The notes under the pieces: generated by a model | Databases searched by the model: none | Seen by the model: the letters and a program-made list of their open reading frames with translations, nothing else | Told to the model about the DNA's origin: nothing | Position numbers and translations under genes: made by a program | In this document: in pieces, positions 51,291 through 61,831 of the stretch | Numbering within the stretch: position 1 is the first letter of the stretch | Layout of the letters: every line of letters starts with the position of its first letter | Source of the DNA: Adiantum capillus-veneris | Taxonomy: Eukaryota > Streptophyta > Polypodiopsida > Polypodiales > Pteridaceae | NCBI GenBank assembly: GCA_014529385.2 | Contig: CM043944.1 | Span: 74,117,384-74,181,383 of the forward strand | Direction of reading: 5' to 3' | Length of the DNA: 64,000 nucleotides

Positions 51291-51493
51291 TCTCTGGCTG
51301 CTCTGGCAGCTTCTTAGCTAAATTCTCTATGATTCTCGCCACCAATTCTCTCTGCTCCTTGCGTTCATCAACCACCTTTTCTTTACCATTGGCTTTCCAC
51401 ACCTCTCTCTGTTGATCCCATTTGCTACTTTCAGGAGTGATTGGTTTCGCTGGGTTATCTGGGATTTGTTTAATAACCACCCCTTTGCTGCGT
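51291..51493 (-). pseudogene. B start of the protease-side frame, cut by D
   Basis: Minus strand frame SKGVVIKQIPDNPAKPITPE and further charged helical sequence (DERKEQRELVARIIENLAKK). It directly continues the nucleocapsid frame that ends at 61832 on the other side of D. ACGC (51490-51493 complement) is one copy of the target site. Confidence 0.85.
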
Positions 51494-51639
51494 TGTCAAG
51501 AAGTTGGCGGTCTTGCCAGGAAGGCACCGGGCCTTTTGCTGTGAGAGTTTGTGAGGAAGCTCAAGGGTTATGAGAAGGAGCTAAGATGTAGATAACATAG
51601 CTTCTAGAGCTAAAGAAGAAATGTATCCAAAGAAGCCGC

Positions 51640-51903
51640 TCACTTTCCCTTATAAACACACACGTGATGGAGAGAGCTCATGAAAGATAGTCTGAACAAA
51701 ACAAAAATGAAAACATCGAGATTACGATCATATCGTATCATGGGTAGGATAAAAGGGTTAATGGATGAGTTAATGATATTTAATCTTTGTTGTCCAAATA
51801 AGCTACGGATTGCTCTTTGGAACTGTAGCTTTGTGCTTACTATAATGTATATGTTTTGTCTAGCGATTGGGATTAGTTGTGAGTACAAATCCTCTTGATT
51901 CAT
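51640..51903 (-). CDS. D LTR ORF2 (87 aa), intact in 3' LTR
   Basis: ATG at 51903-51901 overlaps the ORF1 stop (ATGA). The first 70 residues match the D' copy at 84% identity with mostly silent changes at the DNA level; the last 17 extend past the D' stop. No known domain; conserved core FQR-IRSLF-RLN, NPFILPMIRYD, LDVFIFVLF. In the 5' LTR copy (about 59800-60065) a CAG has become TAG, so only this copy is open. It would be translated from the LTR-driven RNA or by reinitiation after ORF1. Function unknown. Confidence 0.5.
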   Translation of the reverse strand: MNQEDLYSQLIPIARQNIYIIVSTKLQFQRAIRSLFGQQRLNIINSSINPFILPMIRYDRNLDVFIFVLFRLSFMSSLHHVCVYKGK

Positions 51904-52124
51904 AATAAAATAACCACATTCACATCAAAAGAGAAGTCATAGTCAATAATAGGTAGTATGATGGGATCTGGTGAGAGAAGTACTTCGTTGAACCTTTCAG
52001 TACCAAATAGAAACACTATGCGTTGCTGAAAATGAATCTTCCGGCTAATCCAAATGTTGATCCTAATAGATTGCACTGAATGGAATTGGAAGAAATTACC
52101 TCTATGTGGATTATGGTTATTCAT
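51900..52124 (-). CDS. D LTR ORF1 (74 aa), intact in 3' LTR
   Basis: ATG 52124 to TGA 51902-51900. The sequence runs MNNHNPHRGNFFQFH, SVQSIRINIWISRKIHFQQR, IVFLFG, then PDPIILPIIDYDFSFDVNVV. The second half is alignable with ORF2. It is conserved in D' with mostly silent substitutions, and a related segment occurs in the leader of C. An upstream extension of the frame to 52202 begins with TTG and is not a likely start. The 5' LTR copy has a 1-base deletion (near 60216) that breaks it. No known domain is recognised. Confidence 0.5.
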   Translation of the reverse strand: MNNHNPHRGNFFQFHSVQSIRINIWISRKIHFQQRIVFLFGTERFNEVLLSPDPIILPIIDYDFSFDVNVVILL

Positions 52125-52747
52125 CAATGATATACTTAGTATGTTCAAAGATAAAGGTGTGAAAGAAGTGAAAGGAGAAGAAGAGAAGAGTTTCTCTCCC
52201 AAGCCCTATTGTTGCCCTTAGGCAATAAGGATACTACGGGGAGATAAGTACCTGTAGCAAGGAGATTCTAGAGTTTGTGGAAGAGAATGAGAAACTTAAG
52301 AGAGAGAGATGCTTGTGGAAGATGAAGATATGGTTACTAACCTTGTGCACATAATTGTTTCCCGCAAGAAGGTTGTACCCATGACATTGACAAGGTTGTT
52401 GCTTGAATACCTTCCAATGAAACAATTAGGACACAACAAGAGAGATCAAAGGAGTAGTAAAGATAGAATTAGGGATAGATCTAAGTGTGGTGGTGGTATT
52501 AAAGATAGATATTGAGGGATAGAGATAGAGTTAGTGACAAGTATTGGACTAGATATGCAAATGAAAGGAAAACTAGCAACATATATCTTACATGAGAGCA
52601 ATCGCCACCACCTTAATGGAGAGAGAAGATGAGGCAAGACTTCAGCCTTTCTTAAAGAGAAAGTGTGGCACTAAGATGAGTGTGTCACAATGGAATTGAG
52701 CTATTCTCACTCACTCATAACTTGCCTCAATGAAGAGAAGGTTGCCC

Positions 52748-52757
52748 TTTTTATAGG
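52748..52757 (-). promoter_or_regulatory. TATA box, D 3' LTR
   Basis: Minus strand CCTATAAAAA; the 5' LTR copy, which would drive the element, is at 60911-60920. Confidence 0.65.
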
Positions 52758-53664
52758 TGAGGGAGCCATGTTTTACATAATCACTTGATTAAGCTAAAGA
52801 GTTAGCCCAAATCAAATGTTCTTTGGATATTTCTTAAAATGGGAAATATTAGGACTCAAAATATCATGAAATTCAGCATTTTTGGTCGTTGAGGCTCCAT
52901 GTGGGTGCATGATGTATGTGGGCCCCACTTAGGCATCTTCTGTGTGGCTCCAACAGGGGGTCCCAACTTGTGTGTCTTGTCCTTCAAGGCATCTTTGAGG
53001 TGGCACATCACATGCTTATGTCTTTTACCCTCCAAATATCTTATTTTATGGAAAAAGACCAAGATTACCTCTTTTAACTTGATTCACCTATTTACCATCT
53101 CTTCTTGGAGTGTAGTTGTGAGAGGATTTTTCACTCTTTTCCCTGTAACTTTTGACCTGTAACTCAGATTGACATGCTTCAAAAGGCAAAATTGGCCTAC
53201 TAAAAGATCTTGACTTGGTTTTGGACTTTTCTCCACACCCTTAGGTCGGGAGTTTCAAATTGGGATGGTCCAAGAAGATTTGGATCTTCCTTTTCATAAA
53301 GTCTTCTAGTAGGCCCTTCCCTCTTGTATGTATCCAAGAAGGTATGCATTATTGAAGGGTTATATTATTAAATAAATATGAAAAGAAGAAAATAATTTAT
53401 ATATGATAGGGTATAGCTGAGATAGTAGAAGAAATATACAAGTGCCTTTCCCCCAGACAAAAAGAGGCACAATCATTGATACTTCTCTTGCAGTACTTTC
53501 TAATTGTAATGTACATTTATATTACTTCAAAGGTAATAATAAGGTATGGTAGAAAGATTTTATTTATGAATATGATTTATTATATGAAGTATACTTATGC
53601 GTCAAAAGTCACAAGATAAATCATTTAATGCCCGTTCCCACTATATACGTGCCACAACACGACA

Positions 53665-53676
53665 TCCACCCCCTCT
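53665..53676 (-). other. D polypurine tract
   Basis: AGAGGGGGTGGA directly before the 3' LTR; it overlaps the TAG stop of integrase as in D'. Confidence 0.92.
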
Positions 53677-54547
53677 AAACCTGCACATCCTCCGGTATGT
53701 GCCACATTGTCTCTTTGTAAGATTGGACCTCTTGTACATCTTCCTTGATTTCTTCTTCACTGGATGATTCCAGAGCTTCATGTGCACTTTGATCTTCACC
53801 TATGTTTTGCTCTTCTTCCTCATCAACATCTTCTAGATCATTGTCTCCTCGTCTCTTAAACATTTTGATCCTTTTTCCCGCAATGGGAATCTTTAGTTCT
53901 GTACCATCTAGTTCAGACAATCTGTAAGTAGCATTTTCATGCACATGATTTATAACATACAGTCCAAACCATCTTTTTGAGAACTTACGCATGACTCTGT
54001 GCTGGTTATCAAGGCTACTATCATACACTAAAACCCAGTCACCTTTGTCAATTTCTTTGCTCCTGATTCGATGTCTCTTATCAAAGTAGTCCTTGTTTTT
54101 CAACCTTGCATTTTTGAGTCGTTCTTTTGTAGCTTCAATGTCTCCAGGTATTCTCTCTAGTTGCCTTATACGCAATGCAAGGAGATCTTCCCTGCTAAGC
54201 CCCTCTTGCCAAGGTAGTACATTCCATGTGGGAATTGTATCTTCAATTGGCATCACTAGCTTTTGACCATACATTAGCTCCGCAGGCATGTAGCCAGTTA
54301 CTAAGCTATGTGTTGTACAATCAGCCCATAAAGCATATGGTAACTATTTTGGCCACTCACCAACTCTTCCTTCGCAAGACTTAGCCAAAGCTTTGATGAT
54401 AGGAGGATGCCCTCTTTCACTCTTTCCATTGCCTTCATGGTTGTAAGCTGTGGTAAGAGAAATCTTGCTTCCTAATCTGGTAAAGAACTCCCTTGCTTAC
54501 TCAGCATCCAACTCACCTCTATCTGTAGTGATCTTTTCCACACAGCC
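53675..54547 (-). pseudogene. D integrase core (second half) and C-terminus
   Basis: After a TAA at about 54546 the frame continues with TTDRGELDA (second Asp), a stop, then GNGKSERG (Glu) and later WADCTTHSL. The 204-codon frame 54289-53675 gives MPAELMYGQKLVMPIEDTIP, the GPY/F-like RWFGLYVINHV (Pro changed to Leu) and an acidic tail SSSEEEIKEDVQEVQ to WHIPEDVQV and the stop. The DDE residues are kept but the gene has at least three nonsense changes. Confidence 0.88.
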
Positions 54548-55537
54548 TTAACGGAAAATCACCTCATCAAGAAGGAATTTGCACACAGCTTCTGTGGTTT
54601 TAGCTCTTAATGCTCCTCCTTCAACCTGGTTAGTTAGGTCCTCTCGTGCAAGAACCAAGTATCTCATTTGCCAGAGTCCTAAAGGCATTGTGACTAAATC
54701 CACAACCCATTTATAGTGCATGGCTAGTGGATATGTAGGGTGCAATCCATCACGATGTCGGACATTTAAATACATTTGAAAAGTTACACATGACTCTACA
54801 AATTGAGATACATCTTTATACATACCCTTCCACCAGTATTTTTCTTTCAACTTGGAGAAGGTTGCCCACACACCCCTATGTCCAGCCCATAGACTCTCAT
54901 GAAACTCTTGCATGAGCTTTACTTGAGTCTCTTTTTTACATATAACCCGTTGTGGTGTAGCACCCTTTTGTTTAGGATGCTTCCACAAGTAACCATCCCT
55001 CAAAAAGTACCCATATGCTTTCCTGCGTATCCTCTTGAATTCTTGTTTGGACCAATCATCCTGTTTTGTTATAGTACTCAAGTAGCTTCCAATAAGAAGC
55101 CAATCACCTTCATAAAGCTCTTTCAAGAATGATTCAAGTAGATTAGTCATGCAGACATTGTTACCTTTGACATGAGAGATAGAATAGAACTTTGTGCCTA
55201 CATCATCTCCCTCGTTAATCATTTGTGACTCATCTTCATACCTTGCCCTTGATAGCATATCTGCCATTGTATTGTCTTTACCTGCAATGTGCTTAAACTC
55301 TGGATTTAAGGACTTAATGTAGGCAATCCACCGCAACATAGCAATGTCTGGCATTGAGTAGCTTGTAATCATCCCAAGAAGTGGTAGACAATCTATTTCT
55401 ACAACCACACATGCACCAATTAGGTACTCTTTCCCACTTTTCAAGGCTGTAACCATACCCCATAACTCTCTCTTTATCTGTGGATAGTTTCTTTGGCGAG
55501 CACTTAGTACCTTTGCTCCAAATCTTACCACATACAT
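54548..55537 (-). pseudogene. D RNase H, integrase zinc domain and first part of core
   Basis: Open frame of 329 codons. RNase H: NYPQIKRELWGMVTALK (E), VVVEIDCLPLLGMI (D), HIAGKDNTMADMLSRARYED (final D); the first Asp is in TVDTS at the end of the preceding segment. A spacer then leads to FHESLWAGHRG (two His) and ESCVTFQM, where the second Cys of the zinc site is Phe. Next is the integrase core start KWVVDLVTMPLGLW (first Asp). Terminated by TAA in VIFR. Confidence 0.9.
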
Positions 55538-55555
55538 GTGTCCTTCTTTGTCATC

Positions 55556-56515
55556 TTACCCTATTGCCCATCCAATCCCTGTAGGACTAGTATCTACTGT
55601 CACAATTACCGGCCTTTGACACTCATAGTCTACCTTTCTCAAAGTTGTTGCTGACTGGAGAAACTCCTTTAGCTTTTTCATGGATTTTACATGTGCTTCT
55701 GTCCGTTTAAACTTCTGATTCTTACTAAGGAACTGACAAAGAGGATCAACTACATGTGCATAATGTGGAATCCAAATAACATAGAAGACACATGCTCCCA
55801 GAAACCTTGTAACCTCAGTGATGCTAGTGCATGTTTCTTTCATTCTTTGGATGGCATCTACCTTTGCAGGACAAGGTTTCCTACCATATGGCCCGCACAT
55901 GTGCCCCACAATGAGCACTTCATTGATACCAAACATAGACTTTTTCCGCGACAATGTAAGATTCACTTCTTCCAATTTAGACAAAATTTTATCACAATCA
56001 TTTATGTGATTTACCACAAACCTGCGACATCCCTTGAGATCCAAAGCTTCATCTTTGTCACTTTCTTCACATCCTTTGATAGGCAAATCATCAATGAAAG
56101 GCATTGTGATTTGAGGAATAAAGTCACGTAAGACCTTATTCATCCCATTCATCATATGTGCAACCGAGTCGGTTGCTCCCTGTGGCAAGGTACACATCCT
56201 TACCAAACCCAAAGGTGCCCTCATGGTTGTCAAGTCTCTGCTTTCAATTGTAAGCTGAAATTGATCATACCCTGAGTAGAGATCCCCCATTGAGTAGATT
56301 GCCCTCCCTGCAAACGCCTCTGCAAACTCATCCACAATTGGACATGTACCTACATTACTAATCGTCACCTTGTTTACTGGTTGCATATCTTGGATGAAGC
56401 GTAGAGAACCATTCTTCTTTGGAACTGTGAACCACGTCTTTGAGTATGGAGCACAAGAAGGCTCCAAGATTCCCATTTTGATTTTCTTATTCAGTAGCTC
56501 TACTAACTTTGGCAA
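55556..56515 (-). pseudogene. D reverse transcriptase with FIDD box (319 codons)
   Basis: Open frame with all core blocks: GILEPSCAPYSKTWFTVPKK, LRFIQDMQPVNKVTI, YSMGDLYSGYDQFQL (catalytic Asp in GDLYSGYD), APLGLVRMCTLPQGATDSVA, and MPFIDDLPIKG as polymerase box (FIDD rather than the Y-x-DD common in plant Gypsy). A long segment (RRFVVNHINDCDKILSKLEE, EVLIVGHMCGPYGRKP) leads to the thumb (ITEVTRFLGACVFYVIWIPH) and VIVTVDTSPTGIGWAIG, the start of RNase H. It ends at a stop (TAG) right after. Catalytic residues appear complete. Confidence 0.9.
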
Positions 56516-56548
56516 ATGAGCCTTTGGAACTGGAATAGGCCGCAGATT

Positions 56549-57471
56549 CTAAGGCACATGAGATATTGTGAAAATTACCATAGGAGCTACAATAGAAGGA
56601 TCAACACGTCCTATCTCATGTGGCTCAAATGCAAAAGCCTTACCATGCTTTGAAAGCATTTCTTTGAAGAACTTTGTCTCCTCCTGTGTTCGAAACTCCT
56701 CGCGACCAATCTGCAACTCTTGGAAAGACTCCTTTGTGAAGGTATGCCCAATATTCTTCGGATTCGTCAAACTTGGTTGTAAAGAAGCCTACTCAATTTT
56801 TTCCCTATTGTTGGGTGGTAAGGGTGAAGCTACTGGTTTCACCTTCTTTGCTACACTCTTGTACTTAGTTTGAACATGGACTTCTGGGCCGACTGTTTGT
56901 TTTTCTTTAAAGGCTTCTATTACTGGATACATTTCCATAGAGCAAACTTCTACAAATTCATTTTCAAGATGCAAACTAGACCCCATTATAGCATCAAGCT
57001 CACCCATAGTATCTACAAAAGAAACTTGTTCACACAAACCCAAAACATTTTCAGTAGGTTCTAGCAACCCACTTTCTTTCATGCCCATTTGTACATTATG
57101 TACATATTGCCTCTCACATCTCTTCAAATCTTCAAGTTTTGTAAAACATACTGATCCATTCCTTGTTACCAAGGAGCCCGTTGAGAAAGTTTCACCTATT
57201 TTTGGATCAGGTGAGACCCTTTTTCTTTCTGTACCACTGCAATCCCGCTTTACAATGGTACTTGGGCAAAACTCATCATTTCCCTATGGTCATGAAACTC
57301 TTTGCTCACCTTTGGTAGAGGATGTTCTCTAAGGTTGTCACGATTTCTTTCATGGTTCACACAAACTGTGAGAAATTGGACAGCACGTTTACCATCTTTG
57401 CTACGTATCCTAGCATATGCAGAACCATCGTCCATTACCTTTGTTTCCATTCAAACTCCCACAATATAGGG
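56549..57471 (-). pseudogene. D protease-to-RT linker
   Basis: Three frames separated by stops or a shift: 57450-57250 (DDGSAYARIRSKDGKRAVQF), 57172-56789 (charged, with KKVKPVASPLPPNN at its end) and 56770-56549 (FKEMLSKHGKAFAFEPHEIG, the conserved lead-in F-K-x-x-L...H-G-K-A-F-A-F that precedes Gypsy reverse transcriptase). No separate domain. Confidence 0.8.
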
Positions 57472-58494
57472 CTATCCAAGGATGAGATGATATGAAGATG
57501 TATCCTGTACAAAGAAGTTTTGGTCAATCTTTACATCACCTATTGTCACCTTCACACCTAGACATGCTGCATACAATTCACCGGATGAATTGTTTGCCAC
57601 TTTCACCATCCAGCCATGATCTGTGTCCATTGGCCATTTGCACTTGTTGTAGAGACTCTTTGACATTATGTTTATTTCTGAACCATGGTCAATCAAGGCA
57701 ACAAATGGTTCTTCAAGATCACCTACCTTGACCAAAGTTTCTGTAGTAGCCCTTGCCCAATGACTTCGTGAATAGTAGCTCCTAGGAATATCTTCAACTT
57801 CTTCATCATCATTTGAGAAATGCACTTGCTTCACTCTCCCACTAGATTGGTAGCATCCTACCATAGCTCCATCATCCTCCTTATTTTGCAGCTGCATCTC
57901 TTTTGTCTTTGAGGTTTCCCCTTCAACCTGTGGACGAGAAACTTCAGCAAGGGTTTGCCTCTTCCTCTTGATGATGTCAATGATCTCCTCATGGAATTCA
58001 CGCTTTGCAATGACAAGAACTTCTCCCATAGTAAACTCAATTTTGCTATTTAAGATCCTTTCCTCCAAGACTTTCTTTAAATCTATAGCAACCTCCATAT
58101 CAAATTGTAGTTTATAAGTTGGGCCTTTTGTCTTACCTTTTGCTGGCTCTTTCTTCTTTCCTGTTGTAGACTCCTCCATGAGTACTTCAGGTGGAGATGC
58201 TCCTTGTGTTGAGCGTGTTTGAGAAGGCATTGAGTCGCTTCTTCCCCCACTTCTAGAATCTCTTTTTGATGGTCCTTCATCAAAATTCTCACGTCTGCGC
58301 TTCTCTTCTACAATAGCCTCATTTTGTTGGCATTTTGTAATGTAGGCATGCACTGACACTGAGTCCACTGGATCATTCCATCCTGTTCCTAGACGTATGC
58401 AATCACCTGCTTCATGTAGAATCTCTTTTGTAAGCTTTCCCTTTTTAGCTAATTGCATGACATTTGGCCAAATTTGACCATGATGGTCATTCAC
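57472..58494 (-). pseudogene. D aspartic protease and upstream linker
   Basis: 341 codons open. The first two thirds are a polar linker (KKKEPAKGKTKGPTYKLQFD). The C-terminal third is a retropepsin: EEPFVALIDHGSEINIMSKS (active site D-H-G, where D-S/T-G is usual) and QNFFVQDTSSYHLILG. The frame is in register with the segments before and after; the TAG after ILG likely replaces Trp or Arg. Confidence 0.85.
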
Positions 58495-58524
58495 CTCTTC
58501 ATCACTAAGATGCTCAATTTTTAC

Positions 58525-58959
58525 TCAATAAGTAGCTGCTTCAACTGAAGAGGTGGCATGGTTAGTTGCCATATATTCAACTAAGGTTTGCATCACCCCC
58601 TTCCCAAAGTTAGTTCTCAAGGGTAGACCTGTCTCTCTTAAGTGGATTTTACCATCCTTAAAAAAGACAACATCTTTTGATAAAGCATCACTAAAATCAT
58701 CACAATCCCTTCTTACATAGTCTGTACTATCACACCAAATACATCTATTAACAAACCCTTCTTTGGGTTGTTGCCTTTGCCTAGGAAGTGGCCCTGATGA
58801 TTGGCCTTTTTCTTCAAGCTTTGCAAGCTTCACCTTCAAGTCACGCATTCCCTTCACAAGCTCATCTAGCATGGACTCATCAAACTTAGGAGCGATAAAA
58901 GTAGGCTTTACCATTTTGTCAGAAGTTGAGGTTGAAGGACTGGTAGTGTTTACTACCAT
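58525..58959 (-). pseudogene. gag: D nucleocapsid part of gag
   Basis: In register with the gag frame above it, separated by one TGA. Ser/Thr-rich start, a helical segment (LDELVKGMRDLKVKLAKLEE), then a zinc knuckle-like CIWCDSTDYVRRDC in which the His position is Tyr. Ends with TGA; the next segment continues in the same register (IEHLSDEEVNDHHGQ). Confidence 0.8.
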
Positions 58960-58977
58960 CTTGTCCCTTCTTCTTTG

Positions 58978-59604
58978 TCATTTGGCAAGCAACGAGACAA
59001 CACCTTCAACTTCATTCCAGTCGGTCTTTAGTACTTGCTCAGCATCTTTATCTTCAAGAAGAAGCTCCAAATTTTCTTGAAACTCTTTACCTGCGGATTG
59101 TAAGAAAAGATCTGTCTTCTCTGCATTTAGTGTGGCCATTTCTGTCCTGGTGAGTTGTGCATAGCGCCGCTCAAATTCCCTAAGTAGCTTTGGCTTGACT
59201 ACCCATTCTAAGAACATCCTTTTTGTCACTCTCTCCGAGTCCTCCATGAAATATTCCTCCTTTAAAGCTACTTTGAGTTCTTCCCAATTTCTCCCATGCC
59301 CATCTTTAATTCCCCTAACATGCTCCCTAATTTCTGGAGCAACAACTAGCTCAAAGCTTTGAATCATCTCACCTTCTAACACGTGATGCAGCTCCATCTC
59401 CTTCACATACTCGCGTAAGTACTTGGTTACATCTTTGCCATTGAACTGATCCATTCTGTTGACGACCGCTTGTATGGCGTTCGTTGCTGAAATCTCCCTT
59501 CTTTCAGTAGCATGTTGTTCTTGCATGAACATTGCAAATGCTTGAAACATTTGCATTGTTTCTGGGTCAAAATGCATACCCTGTGGCTCAACATGATCAC
59601 CCAT
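58978..59604 (-). pseudogene. gag: D gag capsid
   Basis: ATG 59604-59602, 32 bases below the primer site, starts MGDHVEPQGMHFDPETMQMF. The capsid core has the MDQFNGKDVTKYLREYVKEM pattern of Gypsy gags and RNWEELKVALKEEYF. The frame ends at TGA 58980-58978 (LLAK), after which the register is kept. An open frame running up to 59691 crosses the primer site into the LTR and is not the gene start. Confidence 0.85.
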
Positions 59605-59635
59605 GGTTACCCACAAACTCTCACCCTGGCAGATT

Positions 59636-59651
59636 CGCGTCGGGTTCACCA
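59636..59651 (-). promoter_or_regulatory. D primer-binding site
   Basis: Minus strand TGGTGAACCCGACGCG, six bases (TATTTT) after the LTR end. The complement ends in ...GGGTTCACCA as a tRNA 3' end would. The tRNA is not identified from memory. Confidence 0.75.
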
Positions 59652-59657
59652 AAAATA

Positions 59658-61827
59658 TGTCAAGAAGTTGGCGGTCTTTCCAGGAAGGCACCGGGCCTCT
59701 TGCTGTGAGAGTTTGTGAGGACGATCAAGGTTTATGAGAAGGAGCTAAGATGTAGACAACATAGCTTCTAGAGCTAAAGAAGAAATGTATCCAAAGAAGC
59801 CGCTCACTTTCCCTTATAAACACACACGTGATGGAGAGAACTCATGAAAGATAGTCAGAACAAAACAAAAATGAAAACGCCGAGATTACGATCATATCGT
59901 ATCATGGGTAGGATAAAAGGGTTAATGGATGAGTTAATGATATTTAATGTTTGTTGTCCAAATAAGCTACGGATTGCTCTTTGAAACTATAGCTTTGTGC
60001 TTACTATAATGTATATTTTTTGTCTAGCGATTGGGATTAGTTGTGAGTACAAATCCTCTTGATTCATAATAAAATAACCACATTCACATCAACAGAGAAG
60101 TCATAGTCAATAATAGGTAGTATGATGGGATCTGGTGAGAGAAGTACTTCGTTGAGCCTTTCAGGACCAAATAGAAACACTATGCGTTGCTGAAAGTGAA
60201 TCTTCCGGCTAATCCAATGTTGACCCTAATAGATTGCACTGAATGGAATTGAAAGAAATTACCTCTATGTGGATTATGGTTATTCATCAATGATATAATT
60301 AGTATGTTCAAAGATAAAGGTGTGAAAGAAGTGAAAGGAGAAGAAGAAGAGAGTTTCTCTCCCAAGCCCTATTGTTGCCCTTAGGCAATAAGGATACTGC
60401 GGGGAGAGAAGTACCTGTAGCAAGGAGATTCTAGAGTTTGTGGAAGAGAATGAGAACCTTAAGAGAGAGAGATTCTTGTGGAAGATGAAGATATGGTTAC
60501 TAACCTTGTGCACATAATTGTTTCCCGCAAGAAGGTTGTACCCATTACATTGACAAGGTTGTTGCTTGAATACCTTCAAATGAAACAATTAGGACACAAC
60601 AAGAGAGATCAAAGGAGTAGTAAAGATAGAATTAGGGATAGATCTAAGTGTGGTGGTGGTATTAAAGATATATATTGAGGGATAGAGATAGAGTTAGAGA
60701 CAAGTATTGGACTAGATATGCAAATGAAAGGAAAACTAGTAACATATATCTTACATGAGAGCAATCGCCACCACCTTAATGGAGAGAGAAGATGAGACAA
60801 GACTTCAGCCTTTCTTAAAGAGAAAGTGTGACACTAAGATGAGTGTGTCACAATGGAATTGAGCTATTCTCACTCACTCATAACTTGCCTCAATGAAGAG
60901 AAGGTTGCCCTTTTTATAGGTGAGGGAGCCATGTTTTACATAATCACTTGATTAGGCTAAAGAGTTAGCCCAAATCAAATGTTCTTTGGATATTTCTTAA
61001 AATGGGCAATATTAGGACTCAAAATATCATGAAATTCAGCATTTTTGGTCGTTGAGGCTCCATGTGGGTGCATGATGTATGTGGGCCCCACCTAGGCATC
61101 TTCTATGTGGCTCCAGCACGGGGCCCAACTTGTGTGTCTTGTCCTTCAAGGCATCTTTGAGGTGTCACATTCACATGCTTATGTCTTTTACCCTCCAAAT
61201 GTCTTATTTTATGGAAAAAGACCAAGATTACCTCTTTTCACTTGATTCACCTGTTTACCATCTCTTCTTGCAGTGTAGTTGTAAGAGGATTTTTCACTCT
61301 TTTCCCTGTAACTTTTGACCTCTAACTCGGATTGACATGCTTCAAAAGGCAAAATTGGCCTACTAAAAGAGCTTGACTTGGTTTTGGACTTTTCTCCATG
61401 CCCTTAGGTCGGGAGTTTCAAATTGGGATGGTCCAAGAAGCTTTGGATCTTCCTTTTCATAAAGTCTTCTAGTAGGCCCTTCCCTCTTGTATGTATCCAA
61501 GAAGGTATGCATTATTGAAGGGTTATATTATTAAATAAATGTGAAAAGAAGAAAATAATTTATATATGGTAGGGTATAGCTGAGATATTAGAAGAAATAT
61601 ACAAATGCTTTTCCCCCAGACAAAAAGAGGAACAATCATTGATACTTGTCTTGCAGTACTTTCTAATAGTAATGTACATTTATATTACTTCAAAGGTAAT
61701 ACTAAGGTATGGTAGAAAGCTTTTATTTATGTATATGAGTTATTATATGAAGTATACTTATGCGTCAAAAGTCACAAGATAAATCATTTAATGTCCGTTC
61801 CCACTATATACGTGCCACAACACGACA
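59658..61827 (-). repeat. D 5' LTR (2170 bp)
   Basis: Partner of 51494-53664. TATA box at 60911-60920 (minus). Carries broken copies of ORF1 (1-bp deletion) and ORF2 (TAG). Confidence 0.96.
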
Positions 61828-61831
61828 GCAT

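Larger units (their letters stand above)
51494..53664 (-). repeat. D 3' LTR (2171 bp)
   Basis: Element-sense ends TGTCGTGTTG...CTTCTTGACA. Contains TATA (52748-52757), and ORF1 and ORF2 both intact in this copy. Confidence 0.96.
51494..61827 (-). mobile_element. D: complete but defective Ty3/Gypsy element (10.3 kb)
   Basis: LTRs 51494-53664 (3') and 59658-61827 (5') of 2171 and 2170 bp, a primer site at 59636-59651, a polypurine tract at 53665-53676. Order gag, protease, reverse transcriptase, RNase H, integrase on the minus strand. Over the first about 385 aligned LTR bases I count about 13 differences (roughly 3.4%). The internal frame is one polyprotein broken by several in-frame stops and shifts. 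Target site: 51490-51493 GCGT and 61828-61831 GCAT, a 4-bp duplication with one base changed. Removing D restores the B frame. Confidence 0.95.

Noticed and set aside
53675-53830. Chromodomain at the end of the D integrase
   Set aside because: The tail is a run of Glu and Ser without the aromatic cage or the beta-strand pattern of a chromodomain.
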